Shown in pieces: positions 43,991 to 52,884 of a stretch of 64,000 bases of DNA (positions are counted from its first letter, which is position 1; each line of letters opens with the position of its first letter). The notes beneath the pieces were generated by a model. It ran no database searches and was not told where the DNA came from. It saw only the letters and a program-made list of their open reading frames with translations. The DNA is taken from positions 124,001-188,000 of the forward strand of contig NZ_CANMVL010000002.1 of the NCBI RefSeq assembly GCF_947501415.1, in the 5' to 3' direction. The position numbers and the translations under genes are program-made. This stretch comes from an uncultured Halomonas sp. (GTDB lineage Bacteria > Pseudomonadota > Gammaproteobacteria > Pseudomonadales > Halomonadaceae).

Positions 43991-45039
43991 GACCCAGCGC
44001 CGATACCGGCATCGTCGAAGGTGGCCATCTCCGACAGCAAGCGACACGCCGAGTCCAGCAGCGGAAAGGCCAGGGCGGCGCCGGTGCCTTCGCCGAGGCG
44101 CAGCCCGAAGTCGAGTAGCGGCCGGGCATCGAGGGCCTTCAGCGCCAGTTCGTGCCCCGGCTCCTGGGAGCGGTGACCGAAGATCAGATACTCTCGCAAG
44201 CCGGGGCACAGCCGACGCCCCACCAGCGCCGCCACGGTGGCGATAAAGCCATCCACCAGCAGCGGCAGGCGCTGTTCGGCGCCGCCCAGAAAGGCCCCGG
44301 CCATGGCGGCAATCTCCAGCCCCCCCACCGCGGCCAGAGCCCCCAGCGGGTCGTTGCGATCCGGCCGACGTGCCGCCAGGGCGCGCTCGATCACCGACCG
44401 CTTATGGGCCACACCGCTGGCATCGAGACCGGTACCGTTTCCGACCAGCCCGGCCACAGGACCGCCGGTCAGCACGGCCAACAAGGCACTACTCGCCGTG
44501 GTATTGGCGATGCCCATCTCGCCGATGATCAGGCAGCGACTGCCGGCCGAGGCGGCACGCTTGGCGGCGCGCGCCCCTGCCGCCATGGCCTGCAGGGCCT
44601 CGTCCCGTGTCATGGCGTCGTTTTCCAGCATGTTGGCGGTGCCGAGACGGACCTTCTCGTTCACCAGGCGCGGATGACGGGCCGCGCCATCGGGCAAGGG
44701 AGTGGCCACCCCCACATCGATGACCTCAAGGTGCGCCGCGTGCTGTCGGGCGAAAACATTGATGGCGGCCCCACCGGCGGTGAAGTTGGCCACCATCTGT
44801 ACGGTCACTTCCTGGGGAAAGGCCGACACCCCCTCGGCGGCCACCCCGTGGTCGGCGGCAAACACCAGCATGGCGGGGGGCGCAACCTGGGGGAGTGACT
44901 CCCCCTGGATGGCCGCCAACTCCACGGCCAGACGCTCCAGGCGCCCCAGGCTACCCGGGGGCTTGGTCAATTGGTCGAGGCGTCGCACGGCACGCTCCGC
45001 GGCGATGCTGTCGAGCGGGGGAAGACGGTCGGGGATCAT
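43987..45039 (-). CDS. cobT: Nicotinate-nucleotide-dimethylbenzimidazole phosphoribosyltransferase
   Basis: A 350-residue enzyme that activates the lower ligand base to alpha-ribazole phosphate. LDQLTKPPGSLGRLE near 21-35, VFAADHGVAAEGVSAFPQEVT near 59-79, IGEMGIANTTASSALLA near 172 and the catalytic-Glu region GEGTGAALAFPLLDSA near 318 are conserved. It is the first gene of the eight-gene overlapping cob operon. The upstream 280 bases show no convincing cobalamin riboswitch. Confidence 0.95.
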   Translation of the reverse strand: MIPDRLPPLDSIAAERAVRRLDQLTKPPGSLGRLERLAVELAAIQGESLPQVAPPAMLVFAADHGVAAEGVSAFPQEVTVQMVANFTAGGAAINVFARQHAAHLEVIDVGVATPLPDGAARHPRLVNEKVRLGTANMLENDAMTRDEALQAMAAGARAAKRAASAGSRCLIIGEMGIANTTASSALLAVLTGGPVAGLVGNGTGLDASGVAHKRSVIERALAARRPDRNDPLGALAAVGGLEIAAMAGAFLGGAEQRLPLLVDGFIATVAALVGRRLCPGLREYLIFGHRSQEPGHELALKALDARPLLDFGLRLGEGTGAALAFPLLDSACRLLSEMATFDDAGIGAGS

Positions 45040-45322
45040 GGTGAGCGAGCCACTCCTGGCAGAAGCATCCGGTCTGGGCCGGCCATCTTAGCAGAACGCC
45101 TGTGGCGGGCGGTGGCTGCATGCCGTCCCGGACCGACACCGGAAGTGAAGGAGTCAGGCTCACCACGGCAGACAGTTTCCCCGACCCGTCAGTGATCCCC
45201 CCAGCCGGTGGCGGCGACGTGACGGCCTTGCGCTCACTATATTGAAGGAGCGGACCTTTCGCTCTTGACCTGCCGTGGGCAGGCGACCGAGGCGAGCCGA
45301 CCGGGTCCCGGGGGAGGCGATG

Positions 45323-46966
45323 ATGACAAGCCCCTACTGGCTGCTTCCTGGCCTTATGCTGCTCTCCTTCCAGTGGCTCCTGATCGATGTCCTGTACTTC
45401 CATGCCGCCCTCGCCTGTGTGCCACTGGCAGCCTTCGCCGGCGACCGCCATGGCTGGCGGGGAGTCGGCATGGTAGTGGTCGGTGGATCGCTGCTTCCCT
45501 TCGGACTCTATCTACCGGTTGGCGGCTTTCCCGCCGAGCCTGGCCTCTATCTGGTCGCCATCGCGCTTGCCGCCATGCTGGCGTCCGGATGGAGGGTGCC
45601 GGACCTCGCCGATCGCTTCCGGCCGGGCTTCGGCTTCCTTGCCGCGCTTCTCCTGCTTCCGCTGCATCTGGTCGTGGCCAGGGAGGGGCTCGACAATGGC
45701 GTCGATATCGGTGTCTCGATCCGTCTACTGCCAGCGCTGTTCTTCCTGCTGTTTCTGCTCGGCAGTGCCCGGGCCCCGACACTGCCGGTGCTGGGCCCTC
45801 TGGCCTTGGCCACCGCCGCGGGGCTCGCCCTGGCCCTGCTCGATGGGACGCTGCTGGAGCTACCCAGGCGGATTGGCTACCGGCTCGACACCCCCGCCGA
45901 CTTCCTGACCGGGGCGGCCTGCTTTCTGGCCGGGCGATACCAACGCGAGCTCCATGAGGCGCAGGGGCCCATCACGCCGCTGCCGGCCAGGCCACTTGGG
46001 ACTTGTGCGCTGCTGCTGATGCTATGGGGCGGGTATCCGGCCTGGCATTTTCTCGTTATACAGGCGGGAGAGCATGGCGACCTGCTCCGACAGCTCGCTC
46101 CCGTGGGCAGCAGACTCGCTCTCCCGCTGGCGGCCCTGCTGGCCGGCTGGTGCCATCGGCGACGCGGGGTCGCCGGCGTGATATGCATGGCCGCCATCGT
46201 GGAGACTAGCGGAGTCCTCCTGGCCTGGAGCAGTGCCAACCTGGGCGCCCCGGTGGTGGCCTTCGCCTTCGGTGCGCTGGGCAGCGGCCTGCGCGATCGT
46301 CGGGAAGGCACCCACACCCCCTGGCACCCTGTGCGCTGGGTCAGACTGGCCCTGGTCAGCACGGTGAGTCTGACGCTGATCCTCGGGCTCGAGCCCGGAG
46401 AGGCGCGAGACCTGCTGCTCCTGGCCCTGAGCGTCGCGGCGATCTTCGCGCTGCCGATCGTCCTGCGAACCCTGCTGCGTCGGGCCGGCCTGTGGCTCAG
46501 CGATGCCGCCCGGCAGGGCTGGCTGGCCACCATGGAGCTCACCCTGCTGCTGCTGGGGCTGCTCTCCCATCTGCAGGAGGCGCTGGGAGTCGTGGTCGGT
46601 ATCGTCACGGTGGTGCGCTCGGCATTACCGGGGTTTCAGATATCACCGGGATGGGAAGCGGAGGTGGCTCCGCTGCTGGGCATCGGCGCACTCCTTTATG
46701 TCGCCCTGCTGCTGACGGCGCTCTCCGCGGCGCTGGACAGGCTGCTGGCGGTCACCGCCAGCGCCCGGACGCTGATCGACTGGCTGAGGGGGCGGCTGTC
46801 GCCCGGCTCCATAATGGCGAGGCAGGAAAGGGAGGAGACGGTCGAGAACGCCGATGCTTACGGATGGTTGCACTCCCTGACCCGTGGCATTCGCTGGGTC
46901 CGCAACGCCCTGTTACTCGCCGCCGTGGGAGCCACCCTGCTGCTGATGCTGGACGAGTTCTGCTGA
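45323..46966 (+). CDS. Polytopic membrane protein of unknown function
   Basis: A 547-residue protein with roughly twelve or more Leu/Ala-rich membrane segments and no motif I can assign. GGGGAGG precedes two adjacent ATGs (45320, 45323); the second has the better spacing. It is divergent from cobT and might share its control region, but a link to B12 is only positional. It ends exactly at the edge of the TnpB element: the last bases TGCTGA abut the element's right end, so the stop codon may belong to the insertion and the native C-terminus may be lost. Confidence 0.75.
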   Translation: MTSPYWLLPGLMLLSFQWLLIDVLYFHAALACVPLAAFAGDRHGWRGVGMVVVGGSLLPFGLYLPVGGFPAEPGLYLVAIALAAMLASGWRVPDLADRFRPGFGFLAALLLLPLHLVVAREGLDNGVDIGVSIRLLPALFFLLFLLGSARAPTLPVLGPLALATAAGLALALLDGTLLELPRRIGYRLDTPADFLTGAACFLAGRYQRELHEAQGPITPLPARPLGTCALLLMLWGGYPAWHFLVIQAGEHGDLLRQLAPVGSRLALPLAALLAGWCHRRRGVAGVICMAAIVETSGVLLAWSSANLGAPVVAFAFGALGSGLRDRREGTHTPWHPVRWVRLALVSTVSLTLILGLEPGEARDLLLLALSVAAIFALPIVLRTLLRRAGLWLSDAARQGWLATMELTLLLLGLLSHLQEALGVVVGIVTVVRSALPGFQISPGWEAEVAPLLGIGALLYVALLLTALSAALDRLLAVTASARTLIDWLRGRLSPGSIMARQEREETVENADAYGWLHSLTRGIRWVRNALLLAAVGATLLLMLDEFC

Positions 46967-47150
46967 CACTCCCCGCCCTGTCGGGCGAGGGTTCTTGGGT
47001 CACCCCGAGAACCTTCCTGCTTCGACACGCCGTCACTAGGCAGCGGCTAAGCCGCTGCCCCCGCTCCGGTCGCTCCACAGGCTAACCCCGCCAGCCCGGC
47101 GGTTCGGATATTCCTGGCCGCGTTGATGTCGCGGTCGATGGCGCGGCCAC
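46967..47150 (-). ncRNA. Candidate TnpB guide RNA (omega/reRNA)
   Basis: In TnpB elements the guide scaffold overlaps the 3' end of tnpB and runs to the element end. Here that stretch folds into three stacked hairpins: 47039-47059 (GGCAGCGGC/GCCGCTGCC, including the tnpB stop), about 46989-47012 (GGTTCT/AGAACC) and 46971-46990. The guide would then continue into flanking DNA below about 46966. Confidence 0.55.
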
Positions 47151-48171
47151 AGCCGTCACAGTGCCAATGGCGCCGCGACAGCGGCAGCTTTTCAACCTTG
47201 TGCCCGCAGCCGTGGCACATCTTGCTGCTGGGCAGCCACTGGCTCACTTTCACCACTTGCCGTCCCGCCCATTCGGCCTTGTACTCAAGCTGGCCCACGA
47301 ACTCGCCCCAGCCGGCATCGCTGATGGCCTTGGCCAGGGAGTGGTTCTTGAGCATTCCGGTGATGTTTAGCGACTCGACACACAGCACTTGGTTTTCGTT
47401 GACGAGCGTGCGGGTCGCCTTGTGAATGGCGTCGCGGCGACAATCCGCGATTTTGGCATGCAGCCGCGCCACCTTCTGGCGCAGCTTGTTCCGGTTGCGC
47501 GAGCCTTTCTGCTTTTTCGCCAACCGGCGTTGCAGGTACGCCAGCTTCGCTTCGTGGCGCTTCAGATGGCGCGGATTGCCTGACTTCATCCCCTCGCTGG
47601 TGATGAAAAGGTCGGTCAGCCCCAGGTCGATCCCCGTCATCTTCGGCGTCACCGGCAGCACGTCCGGCGTGAACTCGCACAGGCAACTGATGAAGTAGCG
47701 GCCTGCCCGGTCGCGTGAAATCGTCACGCTGGACGGGGCGCTGGGCAGAGGCCGGCTCCAGCGGATCGGCAACGGCGTCGTCGTCTTGGCGATGGTGATC
47801 TCGCCATCCCGATAGCGAAACGCCGCTTTGGTCAGCCGAATGGATTGGCGGCCATCCTTGCGTTTGAAGCGTGGATAGCGTGCCTTGAGCTTAGGGTTGA
47901 AGAAGTTATCGAAGGCGGCTTTTTGATCGCGGAGGGCTTGTTGCAGGATGACGCTAGACACGTCCTTGAGCCACGGATATTCCGCCTTGAGGGCCACCAG
48001 TCGCTTTTCCGCTGTGGAATGTGATATCGACTCGCCGCGCTGCTGATACGCCTCGGAGCGGTAGGCCAGTGTATTATTCCAGACAAAACGCACGCAACCA
48101 AACGAGTGCGTCAGCAACACCGCTTGCTCGGGCGTGGGATACAACCGTTCTTTGTAGGCGCGCTTAGTCAT
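47047..48171 (-). CDS. tnpB: TnpB, RNA-guided endonuclease of an IS200/IS605 element
   Basis: A 374-residue OrfB/TnpB protein. N-terminal HTH-like region with FGCVRFVWNNTLAYR near 25; RuvC motifs: Asp in GIDLGLTDLF near 181, Glu in VLCVESLNITGM near 264, Asp in DRDINAARNI near 350; and a zinc ribbon CHGCG...CDGCG near 318-340. All catalytic residues are intact, so the nuclease could be active. TnpB helps such elements persist by cutting emptied target sites under RNA guidance. No transposase gene lies beside it. Confidence 0.95.
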   Translation of the reverse strand: MTKRAYKERLYPTPEQAVLLTHSFGCVRFVWNNTLAYRSEAYQQRGESISHSTAEKRLVALKAEYPWLKDVSSVILQQALRDQKAAFDNFFNPKLKARYPRFKRKDGRQSIRLTKAAFRYRDGEITIAKTTTPLPIRWSRPLPSAPSSVTISRDRAGRYFISCLCEFTPDVLPVTPKMTGIDLGLTDLFITSEGMKSGNPRHLKRHEAKLAYLQRRLAKKQKGSRNRNKLRQKVARLHAKIADCRRDAIHKATRTLVNENQVLCVESLNITGMLKNHSLAKAISDAGWGEFVGQLEYKAEWAGRQVVKVSQWLPSSKMCHGCGHKVEKLPLSRRHWHCDGCGRAIDRDINAARNIRTAGLAGLACGATGAGAAA

Positions 48172-48407
48172 TCTGTATAAATATCAGGCAACGTTCAGGA
48201 TTTCAACCGAGCACCGCGTGGCGGTGCGCGCTTATATCACCGCCCGGTTGGGCGATGCTTTACGCGCTGTTTGGTAACAGGACTGGCTACCTTACCGCAG
48301 CGCTCCGGCCGGCCCAGACCTGGCTCTGCCCGGCGATGGACTCGGAGGATGCAAACCGCGGCGAGGCTTCCTATGCTGGAGGCCCTTTCACCACTGGAGA
48401 CCCAACG

Positions 48408-48884
48408 ATGATCGATGCCACCGATATGATTCATCTGGAGCGCTGCGTGGCGCTGGCGGAGAAGGGACTGGAAGCGGGCGATGAGCCATTCGGCTCGGTG
48501 CTGGTGAGTGCAGAGGGCGAGGTGCTGGCCGAGGACCACAACCATGTGGCCGGCGGCGACGCCACCCAGCACCCCGAATTCTTTCTGGCCCGCTGGGCGG
48601 CGGAGCACCTCACACCCGAGCAGCGCGCCGGGGCGACCGTCTATACCTCCGGCGAGCACTGTCCCATGTGCGCGGCGGCCCATGGCTGGGTGGGGCTGGG
48701 GCGCATCGTCTACGCCAGCTCTTCCGAGCAGCTGATCGGCTGGCTCGAGGAGATGGGCGTTGCGCCGGCGCCGGTGGCGCCACTGCCCATCGAGCAGGTG
48801 GTGCCGGACGCCGTGGTCGAGGGGCCAGTACCGGCCTTCGCCGAGCGGATCCGCTCCCTGCACCGCCGCCTGCATGGCGCCTGA
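48408..48884 (+). CDS. Nucleoside deaminase (cytidine deaminase-like fold)
   Basis: A 158-residue zinc-dependent deaminase. The second zinc motif is GEHCPMCAAA near residues 83-92. The first, normally HAE, is here HPEF in DATQHPEFFLARWA, with His and Glu kept. The FGSVLVSAEGEVLAEDHN core near 28 is typical. The start ATG 48408 has GGAGA eight bases upstream; the longer frame from 48255 has no family similarity. The substrate (guanine, cytosine or a tRNA base) cannot be told. It lies just beyond the TnpB element. Confidence 0.85.
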   Translation: MIDATDMIHLERCVALAEKGLEAGDEPFGSVLVSAEGEVLAEDHNHVAGGDATQHPEFFLARWAAEHLTPEQRAGATVYTSGEHCPMCAAAHGWVGLGRIVYASSSEQLIGWLEEMGVAPAPVAPLPIEQVVPDAVVEGPVPAFAERIRSLHRRLHGA

Positions 48885-48890
48885 GGGAAG

Positions 48891-49775
48891 TCAGGTACCT
48901 CCAGCCATTACCCGCTCGATAAAGGCCTCGCAGCGCCGTTGGGCCGGCCGCTCGCGCAGGCCATCCCAATAGATCTCGAACTCGGGGCGGCGAGGGAGTG
49001 TACCGAAGTGCATGCCCCAGCCGATGTGCGAGCCCACATAGACATCCGCCGCGCTGAAGGCGTCACCGGCGATAAAGGGCTTGCCCGCCACGGCACCGGC
49101 TAGGGTATCCACCAGCGAGTAATAGTCGCCGCTGCCCAGGCGCATCGCCTGCTCCGGGGTGGGCATGACGCCCAGGTCGTTGAGAGCGATGGCGCTCTCC
49201 AGTGGACCGGCGGCAAGAAACAGCCAACGGTAGTAGTCACCCCGCGCGGCGGGCGGCGGGGCCAGTCCAGCCTCGGGGAAGGCATCGGCCAGATAGGCGC
49301 AGATCGCCGCGGCCTCGGTCACCACGGTGCCGCCGTGGCGGATGGCGGGTACCTTGCCAAGCGGATTGATGGCGAGGTACTCCAGCGACTTCATGGCGTT
49401 GCCGTACTCCAGCGTGACCGTGCGGTAGTTGATGCCGAGCTCTTCCAGCATCCAGTGCACGATGCCGCCACGCGACAGCGGGTTGGTATAGAAGATCAGC
49501 TCCGCGGCCTTCGCCTGGGGTGAGCCCCCTTCACCCTGTCCGACCCCTTGGGGTTCCTGCAGGGCCGGTGGTGGCAGCACGACCTCTGGGGGCAATAGAT
49601 AGCCCTGGCCGGGTTCATTGACCACCTCGACCCCCACCGCGCGCAGCACGGCAACCTCCTGGTAGAGGGTGCGCAGCGAGATCCCCAGGGCCTCGGCAAG
49701 GGCGGAGCCAGGCATCGGCTCCTGGCGATGGCGCAGGAGCCGAATGAGCGCCTGCAGGCGGGTGGAACGGGTCAT
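48891..49775 (-). CDS. HTH - glutathione S-transferase fusion protein
   Basis: A 294-residue single frame with two domains. Residues 1-72 are a DeoR/YafY-like winged helix-turn-helix (SALAEALGISLRTLYQEVAVLRAVG, then GYLLPPEVVLPP). Residues about 92-290 are a glutathione S-transferase: thioredoxin-like start LIFYTNPLSRGGIVHWMLEELG, the cis-Pro region NPLGKVPAI near 138, the glutathione-binding VTEAAAICAYLADAF near 150 and an all-helical C-domain. In the YafY family a WYL sensor normally follows the HTH; here a GST takes that place. GGGAGG precedes ATG 49775. It could be a redox or electrophile-sensing regulator. Confidence 0.85.
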   Translation of the reverse strand: MTRSTRLQALIRLLRHRQEPMPGSALAEALGISLRTLYQEVAVLRAVGVEVVNEPGQGYLLPPEVVLPPPALQEPQGVGQGEGGSPQAKAAELIFYTNPLSRGGIVHWMLEELGINYRTVTLEYGNAMKSLEYLAINPLGKVPAIRHGGTVVTEAAAICAYLADAFPEAGLAPPPAARGDYYRWLFLAAGPLESAIALNDLGVMPTPEQAMRLGSGDYYSLVDTLAGAVAGKPFIAGDAFSAADVYVGSHIGWGMHFGTLPRRPEFEIYWDGLRERPAQRRCEAFIERVMAGGT

Positions 49776-49943
49776 GCTGGCCTCCCGGCGCCCTGGGCGC
49801 GCGTCGATACGACGTGTATATCACGCATGATGCCTGCCCAGCCCCGCCGGCACCAGCAGTCCCATCAAGAAAGGTTCATCACAAGAAAGGCGGCGAGGTT
49901 GCCCTCGCCGCCCATCGATCGTTGTTGCCAGGGAAATCTGGCG

Positions 49944-51770
49944 TCAGATCTCGAAGCCGAGTCCGAAATCTTCGGCGCTGATGGCCATCAGCGGCTCGGC
50001 TCCAGCCTCGAGCGCGCCCTTGTGGGCACGGGTGCGCGGCAGCAGGCGCTGATAGAAGAAGCGCGCGGTATCCAGCTTGGCCCGGTAGAAGGCGGCCTCG
50101 TCGGTGCCCTCGGCAAGTGCGGCGCGAGCCTGCCGGGCGGCACGGGCGAACAGGTAGGCCAGGGTCACGTAACCTGAATACATCAGATAGTCGACGCTGG
50201 CCGCCCCCACCTCCTCTCGATCGGCCATCGCCTTCATGCCGATTGCCATGGTCATCTCGCCCCACTCCTGGTTGAGCTTGGCCAACGGGCGGACGAACTC
50301 GGCGAGCTCGCTGTTGCCCTCCTCGGCCTGGCAGAACTTGTGGATCTCCCTGGTAAAGGCCTTGAGGCTCTCGCCCTGGCTCATCAGCACCTTGCGACCC
50401 AGCAGGTCGAGGGCCTGGATACCGGTCGTGCCCTCATAGAGGCGAGTGATGCGCGCATCGCGCACCAGCTGCTCCATGCCCCACTCCTGAATGAAGCCGT
50501 GCCCACCGAAGACCTGCACGCCTTCGTTGGTCGCCTCGAAGCCCACCTCGGTAAGGAATGCCTTGACGATAGGCGTCAGCAGGCCCAGCAGGGTCTCGGC
50601 CCGCGCCTTCTCGTCGGCATCGGTGCCCTGCTCGACGATATCGATCATCTGGGCGGTATACAGCACCAGCATCCGGCCGCCCTCGGCGAAAGCCTTCTGG
50701 GTCAGCAGCATGCGCCGCACATCCGGATGAACGATGATCGGGTCGGCGACCTTCTCGGGCGCCTTGGCACCGGAGAGTGCACGCATCTGCAGGCGATCGC
50801 GAGCATAGGCCAGCGAGTTCTGGAAGCTGGCCTCGGTGAGGCCCAGCCCCTGGATGCCGACCCCGATGCGGGCAGCGTTCATCATGGTGAACATGCAGGC
50901 CAGGCCCTTGTTGGGTGCCCCGATCAGAAAGCCCTTCGCCGAGTCGAAGTTCATCACGCAGGTCGCGTTGCCATGGATACCCATCTTGTGTTCCAGGGAG
51001 CCGCAAGTGACGCCGTTGCGCTCACCGGGGTTGCCGTCGCTATCGGGCAGGTGCTCATTGGGTAAATACTTCGGCACCACAAACAGCGAGATGCCTTTGG
51101 AGCCTTCGGGCGCGTCGGGCAGCTTGGCCAGCACCAGATGGACGATATTCTCGGCCAGGTCATGTTCACCGGCGGAGATAAAGATCTTGGTGCCCGTCAC
51201 CGCGTAGCTGCCATCGTCATTGGGCATCGCACGGGTCTTGATCAGGCCCAGATCGGTGCCACAGTGAGGCTCGGTCAGGCACATGGTGCCGGTCCAGGTG
51301 CCCTCCACCAGCTTGGTGAGATAGGTGGCCTGCTGCTCCTCGGTTCCGTGATGACGCAGCGCGTCGGCGGCGCCATGGGAGAGCCCCGGGTACATGCCCC
51401 AGGCCAGGTTGGTGGAGCAGACCATTTCGTTGAGCACCATGGCCAGCGAGTGAGGCAACCCCTGACCACCATGGGCGGGGTCGGCGGCCAGGCTCGGCCA
51501 GCCACCCTCGACATACTGGGCATAGGCCTCCTTGAACCCCCTGGGGGCCTTCACCTCGCCACCCTCCAGCAGGCAGCCCTCGCGATCGCCACTCTGATTC
51601 AGTGGCAACAACACCTCGCGTGAGAAGCGCGCCCCCTCCTCCAGGATGGCGGCGACCACGTCGGGCGTCGCCTCTTCCCCACCGGGCAGGCGAGCATAGT
51701 GGCCCGGGTAGTCCAGCATCTCATCCATCACGAAACGAAGGTCACGCAGGGGGGCCTGATAGTCGGGCAT
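49944..51770 (-). CDS. Acyl-CoA dehydrogenase with C-terminal extension
   Basis: A 608-residue FAD enzyme for the first step of acyl-CoA beta-oxidation. MCLTEPHCGTDLG near 161 is the FAD/substrate motif, KIFISAGEHD near 190, LYEGTTGIQALDLLGRKV near 450 and the long C-terminal helical domain that marks the 600-residue class. The start ATG 51770 (MPDYQAPLRD) has GGAGAG upstream; the frame is open further to 51851. A perfect PsrA-like palindrome lies 76-95 bases before the start, and promoter elements flank it, so fatty-acid control is likely. Confidence 0.9.
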   Translation of the reverse strand: MPDYQAPLRDLRFVMDEMLDYPGHYARLPGGEEATPDVVAAILEEGARFSREVLLPLNQSGDREGCLLEGGEVKAPRGFKEAYAQYVEGGWPSLAADPAHGGQGLPHSLAMVLNEMVCSTNLAWGMYPGLSHGAADALRHHGTEEQQATYLTKLVEGTWTGTMCLTEPHCGTDLGLIKTRAMPNDDGSYAVTGTKIFISAGEHDLAENIVHLVLAKLPDAPEGSKGISLFVVPKYLPNEHLPDSDGNPGERNGVTCGSLEHKMGIHGNATCVMNFDSAKGFLIGAPNKGLACMFTMMNAARIGVGIQGLGLTEASFQNSLAYARDRLQMRALSGAKAPEKVADPIIVHPDVRRMLLTQKAFAEGGRMLVLYTAQMIDIVEQGTDADEKARAETLLGLLTPIVKAFLTEVGFEATNEGVQVFGGHGFIQEWGMEQLVRDARITRLYEGTTGIQALDLLGRKVLMSQGESLKAFTREIHKFCQAEEGNSELAEFVRPLAKLNQEWGEMTMAIGMKAMADREEVGAASVDYLMYSGYVTLAYLFARAARQARAALAEGTDEAAFYRAKLDTARFFYQRLLPRTRAHKGALEAGAEPLMAISAEDFGLGFEI

Positions 51771-51845
51771 CTCGAACTCTCCAATGTCTCGGTGAACCAC
51801 AAGAGTGGCGCCAGTTGTCAGTTGCAGGTAGGCAATGGCAACCGC

Positions 51846-51865
51846 TTTCAAACATGTGTTTGAAA
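51846..51865. promoter_or_regulatory. PsrA-like operator at the acyl-CoA dehydrogenase promoter
   Basis: A perfect 20-bp palindrome centred on CAAACATGTGTTTG, matching the pseudomonad PsrA pattern (C/G)AAAC-N2-4-GTTT(G/C). On the minus strand it lies directly at a TAATTT -10 box (51863-51868), with TTGACT (51886-51891) 17 bases upstream as -35. Confidence 0.7.
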
Positions 51866-51993
51866 TTAGCTGTCACACGACCGAGAGTCAAGCGTTCGAT
51901 TGAAAACTCGAACGACACGGGCTCTGCTGCCACTCCCCATGCCCCCCCCGAAAGAGCCCCACCTCGAAAGAGAAAACACCCCGAAAGAGAAAA

Positions 51994-52032
51994 CACCCCG
52001 AAGGTTGGATAGAGTGTCCAGCCTTCGGGGTG
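51994..52032 (-). terminator. Terminator of the ligase-SDR operon
   Basis: CACCCCGAAGG...CCTTCGGGGTG with a TGGA/TCCA extension, followed on the minus strand by TTTTC. A partial copy of its arm (AGAAAACACCCCGAA) is repeated just beyond. It ends transcription from 52103-54549 before the acyl-CoA dehydrogenase promoter. Confidence 0.8.
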
Positions 52033-52102
52033 CTATTCAACGGCACCGCGGGCATTTTCTAGAGCTGATAGCTTATGGCTTACAGCTCCAGGCGACGCCC
52101 GG

Positions 52103-52870
52103 TCACTGCATGCGAATCCCGCCGTCGAGGCGAATCACCTCGCCATTGAGCATGGTATTGGTGATGATCTGCTCGGCCATGCGGGCAAACTCCTCGGGCC
52201 GGCCGAGGCGCTTGGGGAAAGGCACGGCGGCCGCCAGGGCCTGGGCGGCCTCATCGGGAATTTCGCTCATCATGGGGGTCTCGAAGACCCCCGGGGCAAT
52301 GGCCATGACCCTGACGCCGTGACGCGAGAGTTCGCGCGCTGCCGGCAGGCTCATGCCTACCACCCCAGCCTTGGAGGCGCTGTAGGCGCACTGCCCCACC
52401 TGACCGTCGAAGGCGGCGATGGAGGCGGTATTGATGATCACCCCACGCTCGCCATCCTCGCCCGGTGCATTCTTCGACATGGCGGCGGCGGCCAGGCGCA
52501 TCACGTTGAAGGTTCCCACCAGGTTGATCTGGATCGCACGGTTATAGGCCTCCAGGTCGGCAGGGTTGCCCTCGCGGTCGACCAGCTTGCCCACACTGAC
52601 GACACCGGCACAGTGCACAACTCCCGCAAGACCGCCCTCACCACCGAGTTCGACGGCGGCATCCACCGCGGCCTGGATCTCCTCTCCCGAGGTGACATCG
52701 CCACGCACCGCCCGGGCCGCTTCCCCCAGGCGCTCGGCATGGTCATGCACGGCATCGCTCAGGTCACAGAGCACCACGCGGCCACCCGCGGCCACCAGGC
52801 GTTCGGCGGTGGCCGCACCCAGCCCGGAGGCGGCCCCGGTAATCAGGAAGGTGCTGTCTTTGATCTGCAT
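52103..52870 (-). CDS. SDR family 3-hydroxyacyl-CoA dehydrogenase-like protein
   Basis: A 255-residue short-chain dehydrogenase. [15 protein letters not shown] at residues 11-25 binds NAD, CDLSD near 36 favours NAD over NADP, HCAGVV near 86, and the catalytic Ser-Tyr-Lys is in [23 protein letters not shown] near 148-170. It resembles the type-2 3-hydroxyacyl-CoA dehydrogenases (HSD17B10 class) of branched-chain acyl-CoA breakdown. It lies 14 bases downstream of the acyl-CoA ligase, in one operon. The precise substrate is inferred from context. Confidence 0.87.
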   Translation of the reverse strand: MQIKDSTFLITGAASGLGAATAERLVAAGGRVVLCDLSDAVHDHAERLGEAARAVRGDVTSGEEIQAAVDAAVELGGEGGLAGVVHCAGVVSVGKLVDREGNPADLEAYNRAIQINLVGTFNVMRLAAAAMSKNAPGEDGERGVIINTASIAAFDGQVGQCAYSASKAGVVGMSLPAARELSRHGVRVMAIAPGVFETPMMSEIPDEAAQALAAAVPFPKRLGRPEEFARMAEQIITNTMLNGEVIRLDGGIRMQ

Positions 52871-52884
52871 AGGAACTCCTCGAA

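Larger units (their letters stand above)
46964..48233 (-). mobile_element. IS200/IS605-group (IS1341-like) element, TnpB only
   Basis: One tnpB gene without a TnpA transposase. The end near 46971-46990 has a subterminal hairpin (CCCCGCCC/GGGCGAGG); the end near 48211-48227 has GCACCGC-GTG-GCGGTGC. Such unequal hairpins replace inverted repeats in this group. Exact borders are estimates, good to perhaps 10 bases. Confidence 0.75.

Noticed and set aside
45040..45322. Possible cobalamin riboswitch upstream of cobT
   Set aside because: Some CCGGTG- and GGGAAA-like pieces occur, but the CCGCAAC core and the 3' box seen at 38.4 kb are absent.
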